From Pedobacter sp. PLR (lineage in GTDB: Bacteria > Bacteroidota > Bacteroidia > Sphingobacteriales > Sphingobacteriaceae): a DNA stretch of 64,000 bases. How positions within the stretch are numbered: the stretch's first letter is position 1; the number at the start of each line of letters is the position of its first letter. A program made the translations under genes and the position numbers. Under the pieces are notes generated by a model that was given only the letters and a program-made list of their open reading frames with translations, was not told the DNA's origin and did not search any database. Location of the stretch: contig NZ_JAPIVQ010000009.1 in assembly GCF_026239675.1 (NCBI RefSeq), forward strand, positions 62,001-126,000, given 5' to 3'. Below, one piece after another: positions 26,327 through 34,365 of the stretch.

Positions 26327-28102
26327 TCATTTTACTATTGATTTCAGCTGATTTAGCAGGTATTCTCCCAATTCGGCAGCGCCTCTGTCGTAATTGGAGA
26401 GTACAACAATGATATATTCGCTATCAGGAAAAATATAGGTCACCGCATTTACGCCTGGTGCACCGCCACCATGTCCCACTACCTGCTTTTCTGTGGAACC
26501 CGATAACTGAAAACCATAACCGTAGCTTTTCCCTAGTTCGTCTTTAAACATTTTGTGCTTTGAGGAATCGGTCAATAGCTTACCCGATAACAATGCGACG
26601 CCAAATTTATGGAGATCAGCAACCGTCGAATAACCACCCCCTGCCGGAGAACAAGTAGTAAAAGCCGAATTTGAAACGGCCTCATAGGAGCCATCAATTT
26701 TAGGGAGATACCCAACAGCCTGCTTCGTTTTAGTTCCTCCATCCGGATTAGCTTCACCAGGTTCTTTTCCTCCAAAAGTTCGCAAGGCAGAGGCCTCCAT
26801 ACCTGCAACCTTGTAAATATTTTCCTGTACATAATCGAAGTAGTTTTGCCCCGATACCTTTTCAATAATTGCACCCAGCAACAGCATTCCTGAATTACTA
26901 TAAGCCCAGGATGTTCCCGGTTCAAACTCCAGCTTGTTCACTTTGACATAGGGCTTGTAGTCTTCCAATGTTCGAAACTGAGCAACAGGAGCTTCCAGAA
27001 ATTTCTCAGTAAAAAAGTCGCCAACACCTGCACTATGGTTCAATAAATGGCTTACTTTGATTTGATCAGCGAGTGCTGCTGGCAACCAGGTACTATCCAA
27101 AAACTTAGCTACCGGATCATTCAAATTGAGCTTGCCTTGTTCTACCAGTTGCATAATTCCCACTGCGGTAAACATCTTGTTCATCGAGCCAAGATTGAAC
27201 TTTGTAGTTAAAGTATTCCTGACTCCCTCCTCTTTTATCGCCGATCCAGTGGCAGATTCATATAAAATGCGGTCTCCTTTAGCTAAAAGAACAGCACCGG
27301 AAAAAGCGTCTTTTTGAGCTAAACGCTTTAAAGTCTGGTCTAAATCTGCAACAAGAGCTTCCACATTGCTTACTTTTTTAACCGGATCCTGGCTATAAAC
27401 AACTCTGCTGTTAAACAGCTTTATTTTTCCCTCCTGATCAAGCTTTAAACTAAACTCAAACTCATTATTTAAATCTTCACTGGCATATTGGTATTCTCCA
27501 AAAAACGCATTCGCATTAAAATACAGTCGTTTGTGAAATTTAACACCGCCAGTAGCACGCCAGGCATTTTTTGCACGGAATAGAAAATTATCTTGTATGG
27601 CAGATTTGAGTGTTGCTGAAAAATTAGCATTCACAAAGTTTGTCAAAGCTATAAGGGAATTGGAGTTAATGGCCGCCACCAGCTGCTCCGCTTTCTGATC
27701 TAACATCGCACTAACCTGAGTACTGGTAAGCGCCGGCATTTTCTCTGGAGCATAGCCAGGAATCTTTGTCCATAGCTCCTGCCCTATTTTTAACGTAGAA
27801 ATCTCATTATTGCTGTTTTTCAAAAAACTGAGACTATAACTACCTTTAGCGTCCGAAAATCTGGTGTCAGATTGTTGATCCAGCAACATTTCCTTACCAT
27901 CCCAGTCTTTGATCTGTGTCAGTTTATTGCCTGACACCTTCATTTGAAGGTATAATTCTTTAAGCTCAGGATGCTGGTAATATCCATCCGCATTTTTTAG
28001 GATCGGAAAGGAAGGTTTTTCCTGGGCAAAAGTCACAGCACAACTGGCAAACGTTAAAGGAAGGAGCAGAAAAAGAGTGTAGAGCGGCTTTTTATAAATC
28101 AT
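26327..28102 (-). CDS. Serine beta-lactamase-like hydrolase (class C/PBP fold), exported
   Basis: 591 residues. A signal peptide ends near residue 27 with AVTFAQ. Residues about 28-240 form an N-terminal part of unknown function; residues about 255-590 form a beta-lactamase domain with S306-M-N-K309 (SxxK), Y401-S-N403 (YxN) and GHGGG near 540 in place of KTG. These residues fit penicillin-binding/esterase-type serine hydrolases acting on D-amino-acid peptides, lactams or esters. The substrate is open. The next unit on the same strand, before it, is the decayed PadR/membrane module. It is the final complete gene of that minus-strand unit. Confidence 0.9.
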   Translation of the reverse strand: MIYKKPLYTLFLLLPLTFASCAVTFAQEKPSFPILKNADGYYQHPELKELYLQMKVSGNKLTQIKDWDGKEMLLDQQSDTRFSDAKGSYSLSFLKNSNNEISTLKIGQELWTKIPGYAPEKMPALTSTQVSAMLDQKAEQLVAAINSNSLIALTNFVNANFSATLKSAIQDNFLFRAKNAWRATGGVKFHKRLYFNANAFFGEYQYASEDLNNEFEFSLKLDQEGKIKLFNSRVVYSQDPVKKVSNVEALVADLDQTLKRLAQKDAFSGAVLLAKGDRILYESATGSAIKEEGVRNTLTTKFNLGSMNKMFTAVGIMQLVEQGKLNLNDPVAKFLDSTWLPAALADQIKVSHLLNHSAGVGDFFTEKFLEAPVAQFRTLEDYKPYVKVNKLEFEPGTSWAYSNSGMLLLGAIIEKVSGQNYFDYVQENIYKVAGMEASALRTFGGKEPGEANPDGGTKTKQAVGYLPKIDGSYEAVSNSAFTTCSPAGGGYSTVADLHKFGVALLSGKLLTDSSKHKMFKDELGKSYGYGFQLSGSTEKQVVGHGGGAPGVNAVTYIFPDSEYIIVVLSNYDRGAAELGEYLLNQLKSIVK

Positions 28103-28157
28103 ATCATTATCTATGGAGTTAATTAGCTAACTTCCTATATGAATATAGCAATTAAAA

Positions 28158-28808
28158 CTAATTCAGGTATTGATATTTCTTCATGAGATCTCTGCTTTCG
28201 GATATCCCTAACTCCATCGTTTTAAAAGCACTGAGGATGTAGAGCGCGAAAAGCACTAATAGTATAGATACACCCGCATTGGTCGGATTAAATCCAAAAA
28301 TGACCTCGCTAGCCGCTACATTGCTTTGGAAGAATAGAATAAAAATGAGCAGGGATCCCATAAACAGGAAATACTGACAAGAGACCTTAAAAGACAGGTA
28401 CTTGTTCAATTTAACAGGAACATACTTCGCAATCAGTACGGCAATGATTCCGATTCCTGTAAGTCCTATAAATGCAGCAAAGCCCCATTCCTTATTAATC
28501 AACTGCTGCGACTGATAAACCAACACCACCGCCAACAACAGCAATAAGATATACTTGTAGCTGAAAAACGAAACGAAGGTCTTCCAGAAAAACCTGTTGT
28601 ACTTCTGCTTAGGCCATCCAGTATAGCGTCTTCAATAGTAGAAAAACCAAAAACCCCAAAGCTGGTATGCCTGCGGATTCGCTTCCATCTTTTCTTCGGT
28701 TGCCGAAGCCAGGTGGTCTATGATTTCCAGCTGCACATCCAGATAAACAAAGCCTTTACACTGGACAAATTGCTTGATTTCTGATAATTGCTCCTGACTG
28801 ATCTCCAT
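28158..28808 (-). pseudogene. Frameshifted membrane protein gene (PadR-associated type)
   Basis: The gene starts at 28808 with MEISQEQLSEIKQF and reads to a stop at 28632 after 58 residues. The bases just before that stop, read in another frame, give HTSFGVFGFSTIEDAIL, and a third frame gives KQKYNRFFWKTFVSFF, which runs into the intact tail (28158-28544) with four hydrophobic spans. So an internal deletion near 28660 and a second indel near 28605 split a once continuous membrane protein. I do not know its function. Such genes sit behind PadR-type regulators in related genomes. Either it has decayed or the assembly has two errors. Confidence 0.7.
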
Positions 28809-28809
28809 A

Positions 28810-28947
28810 TCAAAACGAAGGTTTAAGGTTCAATAGCAACTGTAGATTCTGAATGAAGTCCCTGGTTTCCTGTAGTTTATTAATCACCTCCTTCTCCCCT
28901 TCCCTCGATAATGAATAGTATTTAGAGCCCTTGCAGTCCTTAAAAAT
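28810..28947 (-). pseudogene. PadR-family regulator remnant, C-terminal fragment
   Basis: Read on the minus strand, the frame gives KDCKGSKYYSLSREGEKEVI and continues NKLQETRDFIQNLQLLLNLKPSF to a stop at 28812-28810. This matches the wing and last helix of PadR-type winged HTH proteins (the usual RKYYSLTxxG signature). Upstream in frame there is a stop (TAA) just before the fragment, and the N-terminal helix-turn-helix is gone. It lies one base before the start of the frameshifted membrane gene. The two together are a broken regulator plus partner. Confidence 0.65.
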
Positions 28948-29013
28948 GTTTTATATTTTACAGTAAATCGAAACTATAATCCAAAACGGAAGTTCTGTAT
29001 AAAAGGAATTAAC

Positions 29014-29952
29014 ATGAAGACACTAGCTCAAATTGCCATACTAGACGATTATCAAAATGTAGCACTGACTTACGGAGATTGGTCGGAAATAGAGGAACTT
29101 GCAGAAATCACTGTTTTTAATGATCATCTAACCGAGACTAATGAGATCATCGACAGACTTAAACCCTACCAGATAATCGCTGTGATGCGGGAACGTACAC
29201 CGATGACGAGGGAAATCCTTTCCCAATTGCCAAACCTGAAACTTATTATTTCCACGGGGCAGCGAAACGCATCTATCGATATAAAGGCTGCTGAAGAGTT
29301 GGGAATTACCATTTCTCCAACAAGATATGAATCTAATGGTGCACCGGAACTGACCTGGGCCTTATTACTGGCATTGGCAAAACACCTGGTCCGGGAGTCT
29401 GACAATGTCCGCAAAGGCGGCTGGCAAACAGAAATCGGTGTTGATTTGAAGGGAAAAACCATTGGTATTATTGGTCTGGGGAACATTGGCAGTGCTATTG
29501 CCCGCTATGCCAGGGCATTTGAAATGGAAGTTATTGCCTGGAGCGAAAACCTGACCGAAGAAAAAGCGCATGCTCAGGGTGCAAAATTGGTGAGCAAGGA
29601 AGAGCTGTTTCGGACTGCTGATTTTGTAACGGTACACTTGATTCTCAGTTCAAGAAGCAGGAATATTATTACCGGAAAAGAGCTGGACCTGATGAAGCCA
29701 GGCGCATTCTTTATCAATACTTCCAGAGGTCCATTAGTGGATGAAAAGGCATTGATTGCCGTTTTGAAAAAGAAAAAGATCGCTGCTGCGGGGCTGGATG
29801 TATATGATCTGGAACCTTTGCCAGCCCAGCACCCCTTTCGGACGTTACCAAATGTCCTCGCCACACCACATATAGGCTATGTTACAGCAGACACTTATCA
29901 AATATTTTATGAGGATATCAAAAGAAACATAGAAGAATGGCTGGGGGAATAA
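29014..29952 (+). CDS. D-2-hydroxyacid dehydrogenase family protein
   Basis: 312 residues. An N-terminal substrate domain is followed by the NAD-binding domain with GIIGLGNIGSAIARY (about 153-167) and NTSRGPLVDEKAL (about 228-240), with the catalytic Arg in the SRGP motif region, Glu in YDLEPLPAQHPF (about 267) and His in TPHIGYV (about 288). The family reduces 2-keto acids to D-2-hydroxy acids with NAD(P)H, or the reverse; the true substrate is not readable (glyoxylate, phosphoglycerate-like or hydroxypyruvate-like). Single gene, cytoplasmic, convergent with the DoxX gene behind it. Confidence 0.9.
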   Translation: MKTLAQIAILDDYQNVALTYGDWSEIEELAEITVFNDHLTETNEIIDRLKPYQIIAVMRERTPMTREILSQLPNLKLIISTGQRNASIDIKAAEELGITISPTRYESNGAPELTWALLLALAKHLVRESDNVRKGGWQTEIGVDLKGKTIGIIGLGNIGSAIARYARAFEMEVIAWSENLTEEKAHAQGAKLVSKEELFRTADFVTVHLILSSRSRNIITGKELDLMKPGAFFINTSRGPLVDEKALIAVLKKKKIAAAGLDVYDLEPLPAQHPFRTLPNVLATPHIGYVTADTYQIFYEDIKRNIEEWLGE

Positions 29953-29957
29953 TCCCC

Positions 29958-30356
29958 CTACCTCCGTCGTCCCTTAACAGGAATACAGATTGCAATCAGA
30001 CAAATAATAAGTACGAAACTAAATTCCATTCCGTTTCTTCCAGGTCCTACTACATACCATCCATCAGGGTAATGAACCAGTACAATTCCGATCAGTAAGA
30101 TTATAACAAACACCGGAACAACATATTTCAGGAATTTTCCAAATAATATCAATATGGAACCAATGATTTCAAAAGCCATCAATGCCCAGGCCACATAAAC
30201 ACCAAAAGGAGCAAATCCCACCTTATTCAGGTAGAACTCCCCAAAGTCATTTACGGTGTGATTAATAACGCCATGTAAACTATGGGATAAAAAAATCGTT
30301 GCAATTGCTACACGAATCAGGAATAGTGGATTGAGGCCGTTAATTGTTTTCATCAT
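29958..30356 (-). CDS. DoxX family membrane protein
   Basis: 132 residues with four membrane helices: NPLFLIRVAIATIFLSHSLHG (1), FGVYVAWALMAFEIIGSILIL (2), LKYVVPVFVIILLIGIVLVHY (3) and FSVLIICLIAICI-type last helix. The size and helix pattern match DoxX/DoxD-like quinone-linked proteins. Role unknown; often linked to oxidative stress or thiosulfate oxidation in other species, but nothing near it supports that here. It starts 135 bases from the divergent Rossmann-fold gene. Confidence 0.8.
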   Translation of the reverse strand: MMKTINGLNPLFLIRVAIATIFLSHSLHGVINHTVNDFGEFYLNKVGFAPFGVYVAWALMAFEIIGSILILFGKFLKYVVPVFVIILLIGIVLVHYPDGWYVVGPGRNGMEFSFVLIICLIAICIPVKGRRR

Positions 30357-30491
30357 TAAATATATATGTTTCCAATCAGCGCAACAAATTTAGGCTCCTT
30401 TCTGTTTCTCAGCGAGCAAAATGGCAGACAGGCTGGTCATGGAGAAATTTATTACATTAGTATAAATACTTTAGAAAAAACCTTTTAAACC

Positions 30492-31151
30492 ATGAAAATA
30501 AAAGCAATTATTACCGGAGCGACTGGCATGGTTGGAGAAGGTGTACTGTTGACCTGCCTGGAACATCCGGATGTAGCACAGGTTTTAGTGATCAACAGAA
30601 AGCCGGGAGGCCTGAGTCATCCGAAATTAAAAGAGGTTATTCATAAAGACTTTTTCAACCTGGAAGCATTGGATCCTCAGCTAACCGGCTACAACGCCTG
30701 TTTCTTTTGCCTTGGGATTTCTTCGGTTGGAATAAGTAAAGAAGAATACCAGCACATCACCTACGACCTTACTTTAGCCGCAGGGAAACATCTGGTCAGC
30801 TTAAATCCGGAAATGACTTTTTGCTATGTTTCCGGTGCCGGTACCGACAGTACGGAGCAAGGAAAAATTGCCTGGGCAAGGGTTAAAGGGGCGACGGAAA
30901 ACGCTTTGATGCGACTTTTCAAAAACGCTTATATGTTTCGACCGGGCTTTATGAAAGCATCGCCGGGACAGAAAAACGTTAAAAGCTTTTACAAATACAT
31001 TTCCTGGATATACCCTATTGGCCGAAAATTTTTCCCTGCCGGATTTTGCACCTTAGCAGAAGTCGGACTGGCGATGATCAATTCCGTAAAAAAGGGATAT
31101 CCAAAGCAAATCTTAGAAGTGAAAGATATCGTCACATTGTCAAAAGAGTAA
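30492..31151 (+). CDS. NAD(P)-binding Rossmann-fold protein (atypical SDR)
   Basis: 219 residues. GATGMVGEGVLLTCL (about 8-22) is a GxxGxxG dinucleotide-binding motif. The typical SDR active-site Tyr is replaced: the region YVSGAGTDSTEQGKIAWARVKGATE has Ser, and Trp then Arg-Val-Lys, so the classic YxxxK is changed. These short atypical SDRs are often NADPH-binding sensors or reductases of unknown substrate. Cytoplasmic. It stands alone. Confidence 0.8.
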   Translation: MKIKAIITGATGMVGEGVLLTCLEHPDVAQVLVINRKPGGLSHPKLKEVIHKDFFNLEALDPQLTGYNACFFCLGISSVGISKEEYQHITYDLTLAAGKHLVSLNPEMTFCYVSGAGTDSTEQGKIAWARVKGATENALMRLFKNAYMFRPGFMKASPGQKNVKSFYKYISWIYPIGRKFFPAGFCTLAEVGLAMINSVKKGYPKQILEVKDIVTLSKE

Positions 31152-31312
31152 ACCAGAGGCCTAATTTCTAACAGGTATCAATATGGTGACGTTTTTTATT
31201 GGAACAGTAATTGCGCGTTATTTTACGAATCAAACACTAGCTTTGCTGAACTCGGGTAAGGCATTATCGGAAACACCTCAAAGGTTTAAATGCAGTTATT
31301 AATTTAAGTAAA

Positions 31313-32593
31313 TTGAAGATTAAGCAATTCTACAAAATAAGCATAGTATTATTGGTCCTGAGCGGCTCCGGCTTAGAATACGGGTATGGACAAACGACAT
31401 CCGTTAAAGATTCCCTGAATAAGGATAGCGTAAAGAACGCTTACGACATCGGTGATTTAATTCACCAGATCTTCCATCCGGGAAAGCCTCAAAAGCCGGC
31501 ACAGAAAAAATCAGGTATTACGCCTATGCCTAGTATTGCCTACAACCCTAGTATTGGTGCCCAGATTGGCCTTAAAGCTGTCGCAGGAAAGGTACTTGGC
31601 CATGAGCCAAATACGCTGATGTCTATTGCGGCCACCTCGGCTTCTATCACCACTAAAGGAATCATTTACTTTTACCTCAGTCATAATATATATACGCCGG
31701 GAAACCGCTGGAATTTCCAGGGAAGTCTGGTTGCCGCGAAAACGGTAATTCCGGATTTCGGATTCGGAATAGGTGCAAATGTAACCGGAACACCGGAAGA
31801 AATTATCCTGGCTAATCCTGACCGCAAAGGTTATGTGATTCATGGCGAATATTACAATTTCAGAGAAAAGGTGTACAAACAAGTGATGGATCACCTTTTT
31901 GTTGGTGCCGGAGTTTCAATTGACATCAGAAGACAACTAGAGGACAGAGACCATCCGGACAACCTCACTCCTTACCATATTTATAGTAAAGCACGCGGAT
32001 TTAAAACTGACCATTACCTTTCTAACGGTTTTCTATTTAACCTGCAATACACCACACGCGACCATCAGAACCGTGCCTACAAAGGAATGTATGCCGATGC
32101 CGGAGTTCGGGTAAACCAAACCTGGATCGGTAGTACGAAAAATGCTGTACAGGTGACTACGGATTTCCGAAAATACTGGAGCCTTTCGTCCAGGAATCCA
32201 GAACACGTGATCGCTTTCTGGAACTGGGGATCGTACCTGATCAGTGGAACACTTCCTTACCTGGAACTACCAGGAACCGGGAAAGACCCGGGTTTCAGGA
32301 GTGGCAGAGGCTATACTGTAGGATACTTTAAAGGCACGGATTACTTCTATTCGGAAGTAGAATACCGTTTTCCGATTACCAAAAACAAGTTTTTAAGCGG
32401 CGTAACCTTCTTTAACATTCAAACGGCAAATGACGATTCCGGAACTAAGTTGTTTCAGAAATGGCAGCCAGCAGGTGGCGCTGGTCTGCGCATCCTCTTT
32501 AACAAAGCAACAAGAACCAATTTATGTGTGGATTATGCTTTTGGTAATTACGGCGCTAAAGGATTATTCCTTGGTTTGAATGAAGCTTTTTAA
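31313..32593 (+). CDS. BamA/TamA-like outer-membrane beta-barrel protein
   Basis: 426 residues starting at a TTG; no ATG lies upstream in frame before a stop, and the TTG start is the only one that keeps the signal peptide (IVLLVLSGSGLEYGYGQ). The barrel strands are of the Omp85/D15 type, with GAGLRILFNKATRTNLCVDYAFG near the end, a known C-terminal strand pattern. No POTRA domains are seen, so it is a lone barrel and not a BamA. It could export or anchor a partner protein; the partner is unknown. Confidence 0.8.
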   Translation: MKIKQFYKISIVLLVLSGSGLEYGYGQTTSVKDSLNKDSVKNAYDIGDLIHQIFHPGKPQKPAQKKSGITPMPSIAYNPSIGAQIGLKAVAGKVLGHEPNTLMSIAATSASITTKGIIYFYLSHNIYTPGNRWNFQGSLVAAKTVIPDFGFGIGANVTGTPEEIILANPDRKGYVIHGEYYNFREKVYKQVMDHLFVGAGVSIDIRRQLEDRDHPDNLTPYHIYSKARGFKTDHYLSNGFLFNLQYTTRDHQNRAYKGMYADAGVRVNQTWIGSTKNAVQVTTDFRKYWSLSSRNPEHVIAFWNWGSYLISGTLPYLELPGTGKDPGFRSGRGYTVGYFKGTDYFYSEVEYRFPITKNKFLSGVTFFNIQTANDDSGTKLFQKWQPAGGAGLRILFNKATRTNLCVDYAFGNYGAKGLFLGLNEAF

Positions 32594-32643
32594 ACTCCTT
32601 TTGCGATTAAATCTTCAATAATCAGCCCCTCAAAAACAACTCA

Positions 32644-33756
32644 TTATAGTTTGAAAAAGATCTTCTTCCGGTATAAGAAATAGCAAATCCCCCATTCTGC
32701 GGCAAAGGTCACCAGTGCAGCGATGACCAAAAACCAGCTGTGAGTTAAACCAATCAAAGGTTCTATCGGACTGAGTAGCATAATCACATAACCATTGAAC
32801 CAGTTACGCCCTACGATATCGAAAAACAGGTAAATAAAGATGGAGTTCATCCCGAAAACCTGGAAAAAAAGCAATCCTTTCTGGTGTTTTCGGAGGTCAA
32901 TCCACCAATAGCATAAGGCCACCATCCAACAACAGAACCCCAGAGAGACCAATACGAAGGAGCTAGTGGCAATGGGTTTAATCATTAAAGTTACTTCGAA
33001 AAAGTCCAGTGCATAACCTGTTAGATTCAAAGCCAGTCCAAGCGGTAACAACCAGGATAAAGGACTTTTGAATTGCATAAATAATTTCCCTACAATTACG
33101 CCGGAAAGCGTATGCACTGCAGTAGGCAACCAATTGATAAAAACATAGTGATTTTCTTTCTGTTGAAACAACAGAAAATCGATGTAACTGCCAATGTTAT
33201 GGCCATCTGTATACCCCTCCACATATCCTGGAATATACCAGAAACGATACAGAAACTCCGTTACCAGTAAGATGCCAATTGCAGCCAGCACCTGATATTT
33301 GATTTTAAAATCAAATAATAGAAAAGCAATGATGCTGGTAAAAGCAAGTTGGGTTAAAATATCAGTGAAGTCCAATGCGTTTAAGGATAGCCAATCCGGG
33401 CTATGGATTCTTTTCATAATTCCCCAGAACAACAATAAGGCACTCCGTTTTAAAATCTTCAAAAAGCGATCATTCCAGGACATCCCCTGCGCCTTTTGCC
33501 GGGTTAAGGAATAAGTCATGGCGATACCGGCCATAAACATAAAAGCAGGCTGAATCAGATCCCAGAAATGTATTCCACGCCAGTCGTTATGAAAAAACTG
33601 GGTCATTACCGAAGCGGCGAAGCTTCCTTTGCGACATAAATGCTGGATATAAACATAGAGTTCAGTACTTTCCAGCGCTAATAAGACCATGATCAGGCCG
33701 CGCATAAAATCAAGAGAAAGCAAACGTTTAGAGGGCGAAATTGTACTGTGGTTCAT
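32644..33756 (-). CDS. Heparan-alpha-glucosaminide N-acetyltransferase-like membrane protein (DUF5009-type)
   Basis: 370 residues from the ATG at 33756. An in-frame start at 33855 would put the gene across the SusC/D operon terminator (33814-33843), so the internal start is chosen. About ten membrane helices; the N terminus RLLSLDFMRGLIMVLLALES and HFWDLIQPAFMFMAGIAMTYSL are typical of the family (conserved R of the RG pair, H of the loop). Related human HGSNAT acetylates terminal glucosamine from acetyl-CoA across the membrane. The bacterial acceptor is unknown. It follows the SusC/D unit on the same strand, which suggests, but does not prove, glycan work. Confidence 0.82.
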   Translation of the reverse strand: MNHSTISPSKRLLSLDFMRGLIMVLLALESTELYVYIQHLCRKGSFAASVMTQFFHNDWRGIHFWDLIQPAFMFMAGIAMTYSLTRQKAQGMSWNDRFLKILKRSALLLFWGIMKRIHSPDWLSLNALDFTDILTQLAFTSIIAFLLFDFKIKYQVLAAIGILLVTEFLYRFWYIPGYVEGYTDGHNIGSYIDFLLFQQKENHYVFINWLPTAVHTLSGVIVGKLFMQFKSPLSWLLPLGLALNLTGYALDFFEVTLMIKPIATSSFVLVSLGFCCWMVALCYWWIDLRKHQKGLLFFQVFGMNSIFIYLFFDIVGRNWFNGYVIMLLSPIEPLIGLTHSWFLVIAALVTFAAEWGICYFLYRKKIFFKL

Positions 33757-33813
33757 TTTGTTTAAGCCGTTTAAATTTTGAGAATTACAGGATTCAGGAA
33801 GTTTAAAGCAAGG

Positions 33814-33843
33814 AAAAGGGCTGGATATTATCCAGCCCTTTTC
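33814..33843 (-). terminator. Intrinsic terminator of the SusC/D-type operon
   Basis: AAAAGGGCTGGA (33814-33825) pairs with TCCAGCCCTTTT (33831-33842), five-base loop. On the minus strand the stem ends in CCCTTTTCCTT. It lies between the small lipoprotein gene and the acyltransferase-like gene. Confidence 0.8.
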
Positions 33844-33856
33844 AGTTAAAAGCAAA

Positions 33857-34345
33857 TTAAGGTTTATTAAAGGAAGTTACCACAATTGTCCAGGTCTTTT
33901 TTGACCCGTCTGCGGCGGTCACTTCATATTGCTGTGGGACGGTCAGATTGGTTGGATCGCCCAATTTAGGCGTACCTGCCAATGGCTTAATCGTAGCGGC
34001 AGTAGAGATATCCATATACAACCAGAGGTTATTTTGAACCACTTTTGCACGTTCAGCAGCATTGAAACTACCACTAACCGCAGGCACGGTGATGGCCAGT
34101 TTAAGGGTCGCATTCGGTTCATCCAGCGTTTTTACCACATCTAGTTTTTTAATCACCACAACGGGTTGTCCGCCATATTGGTCAGGTCCGTTATAACGGT
34201 ATTCCACATATACGTTATCTATATTGGTGCCGCCCCATTCCGGATACTCAGGAAGGCCCTTTTTTAAACAAGAAGTTAGCATCGTAGTTGCAAAGACCAG
34301 GCTTAGGCATAGCAGTGTTTTTATATATTTGTTCATAATTTTCAT
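33857..34345 (-). CDS. SusC/D-associated lipoprotein (DUF5018-like fold)
   Basis: 162 residues (or 159 from the inner ATG at 34336). The signal ends TTMLTSC, so it is a lipoprotein. The body is a small beta-sandwich: TLKLAITVPAVSGSF, LWLYMDISTAATIKPLAGTPKL and the closing QQYEVTAADGSKKTWTIVV, the pattern of immunoglobulin-like repeats that end in xDGSxxxWTVxV, as in DUF5018 surface lipoproteins. It likely sits on the cell surface next to SusD and binds glycan or holds the complex. It is the last gene of the operon. Confidence 0.75.
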   Translation of the reverse strand: MKIMNKYIKTLLCLSLVFATTMLTSCLKKGLPEYPEWGGTNIDNVYVEYRYNGPDQYGGQPVVVIKKLDVVKTLDEPNATLKLAITVPAVSGSFNAAERAKVVQNNLWLYMDISTAATIKPLAGTPKLGDPTNLTVPQQYEVTAADGSKKTWTIVVTSFNKP

Positions 34346-34365
34346 TCTATTAAGAAGTTATAAGA

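Noticed and set aside
29943..29958. GGGGGA/TCCCCC stem overlapping the end of the 2-hydroxyacid dehydrogenase
   Set aside because: Six base pairs with no T-run; too weak to call a terminator.
31183..31302. A short open frame of 39 residues beginning MVTFFIGTVIARYF
   Set aside because: No ribosome binding context, no family and no conserved neighbour; it could be chance in an A/T-rich gap before the TTG-started barrel gene.
33757..33855. An upstream extension of the acetyltransferase-like gene
   Set aside because: It would run across the SusC/D operon terminator hairpin at 33814-33843.
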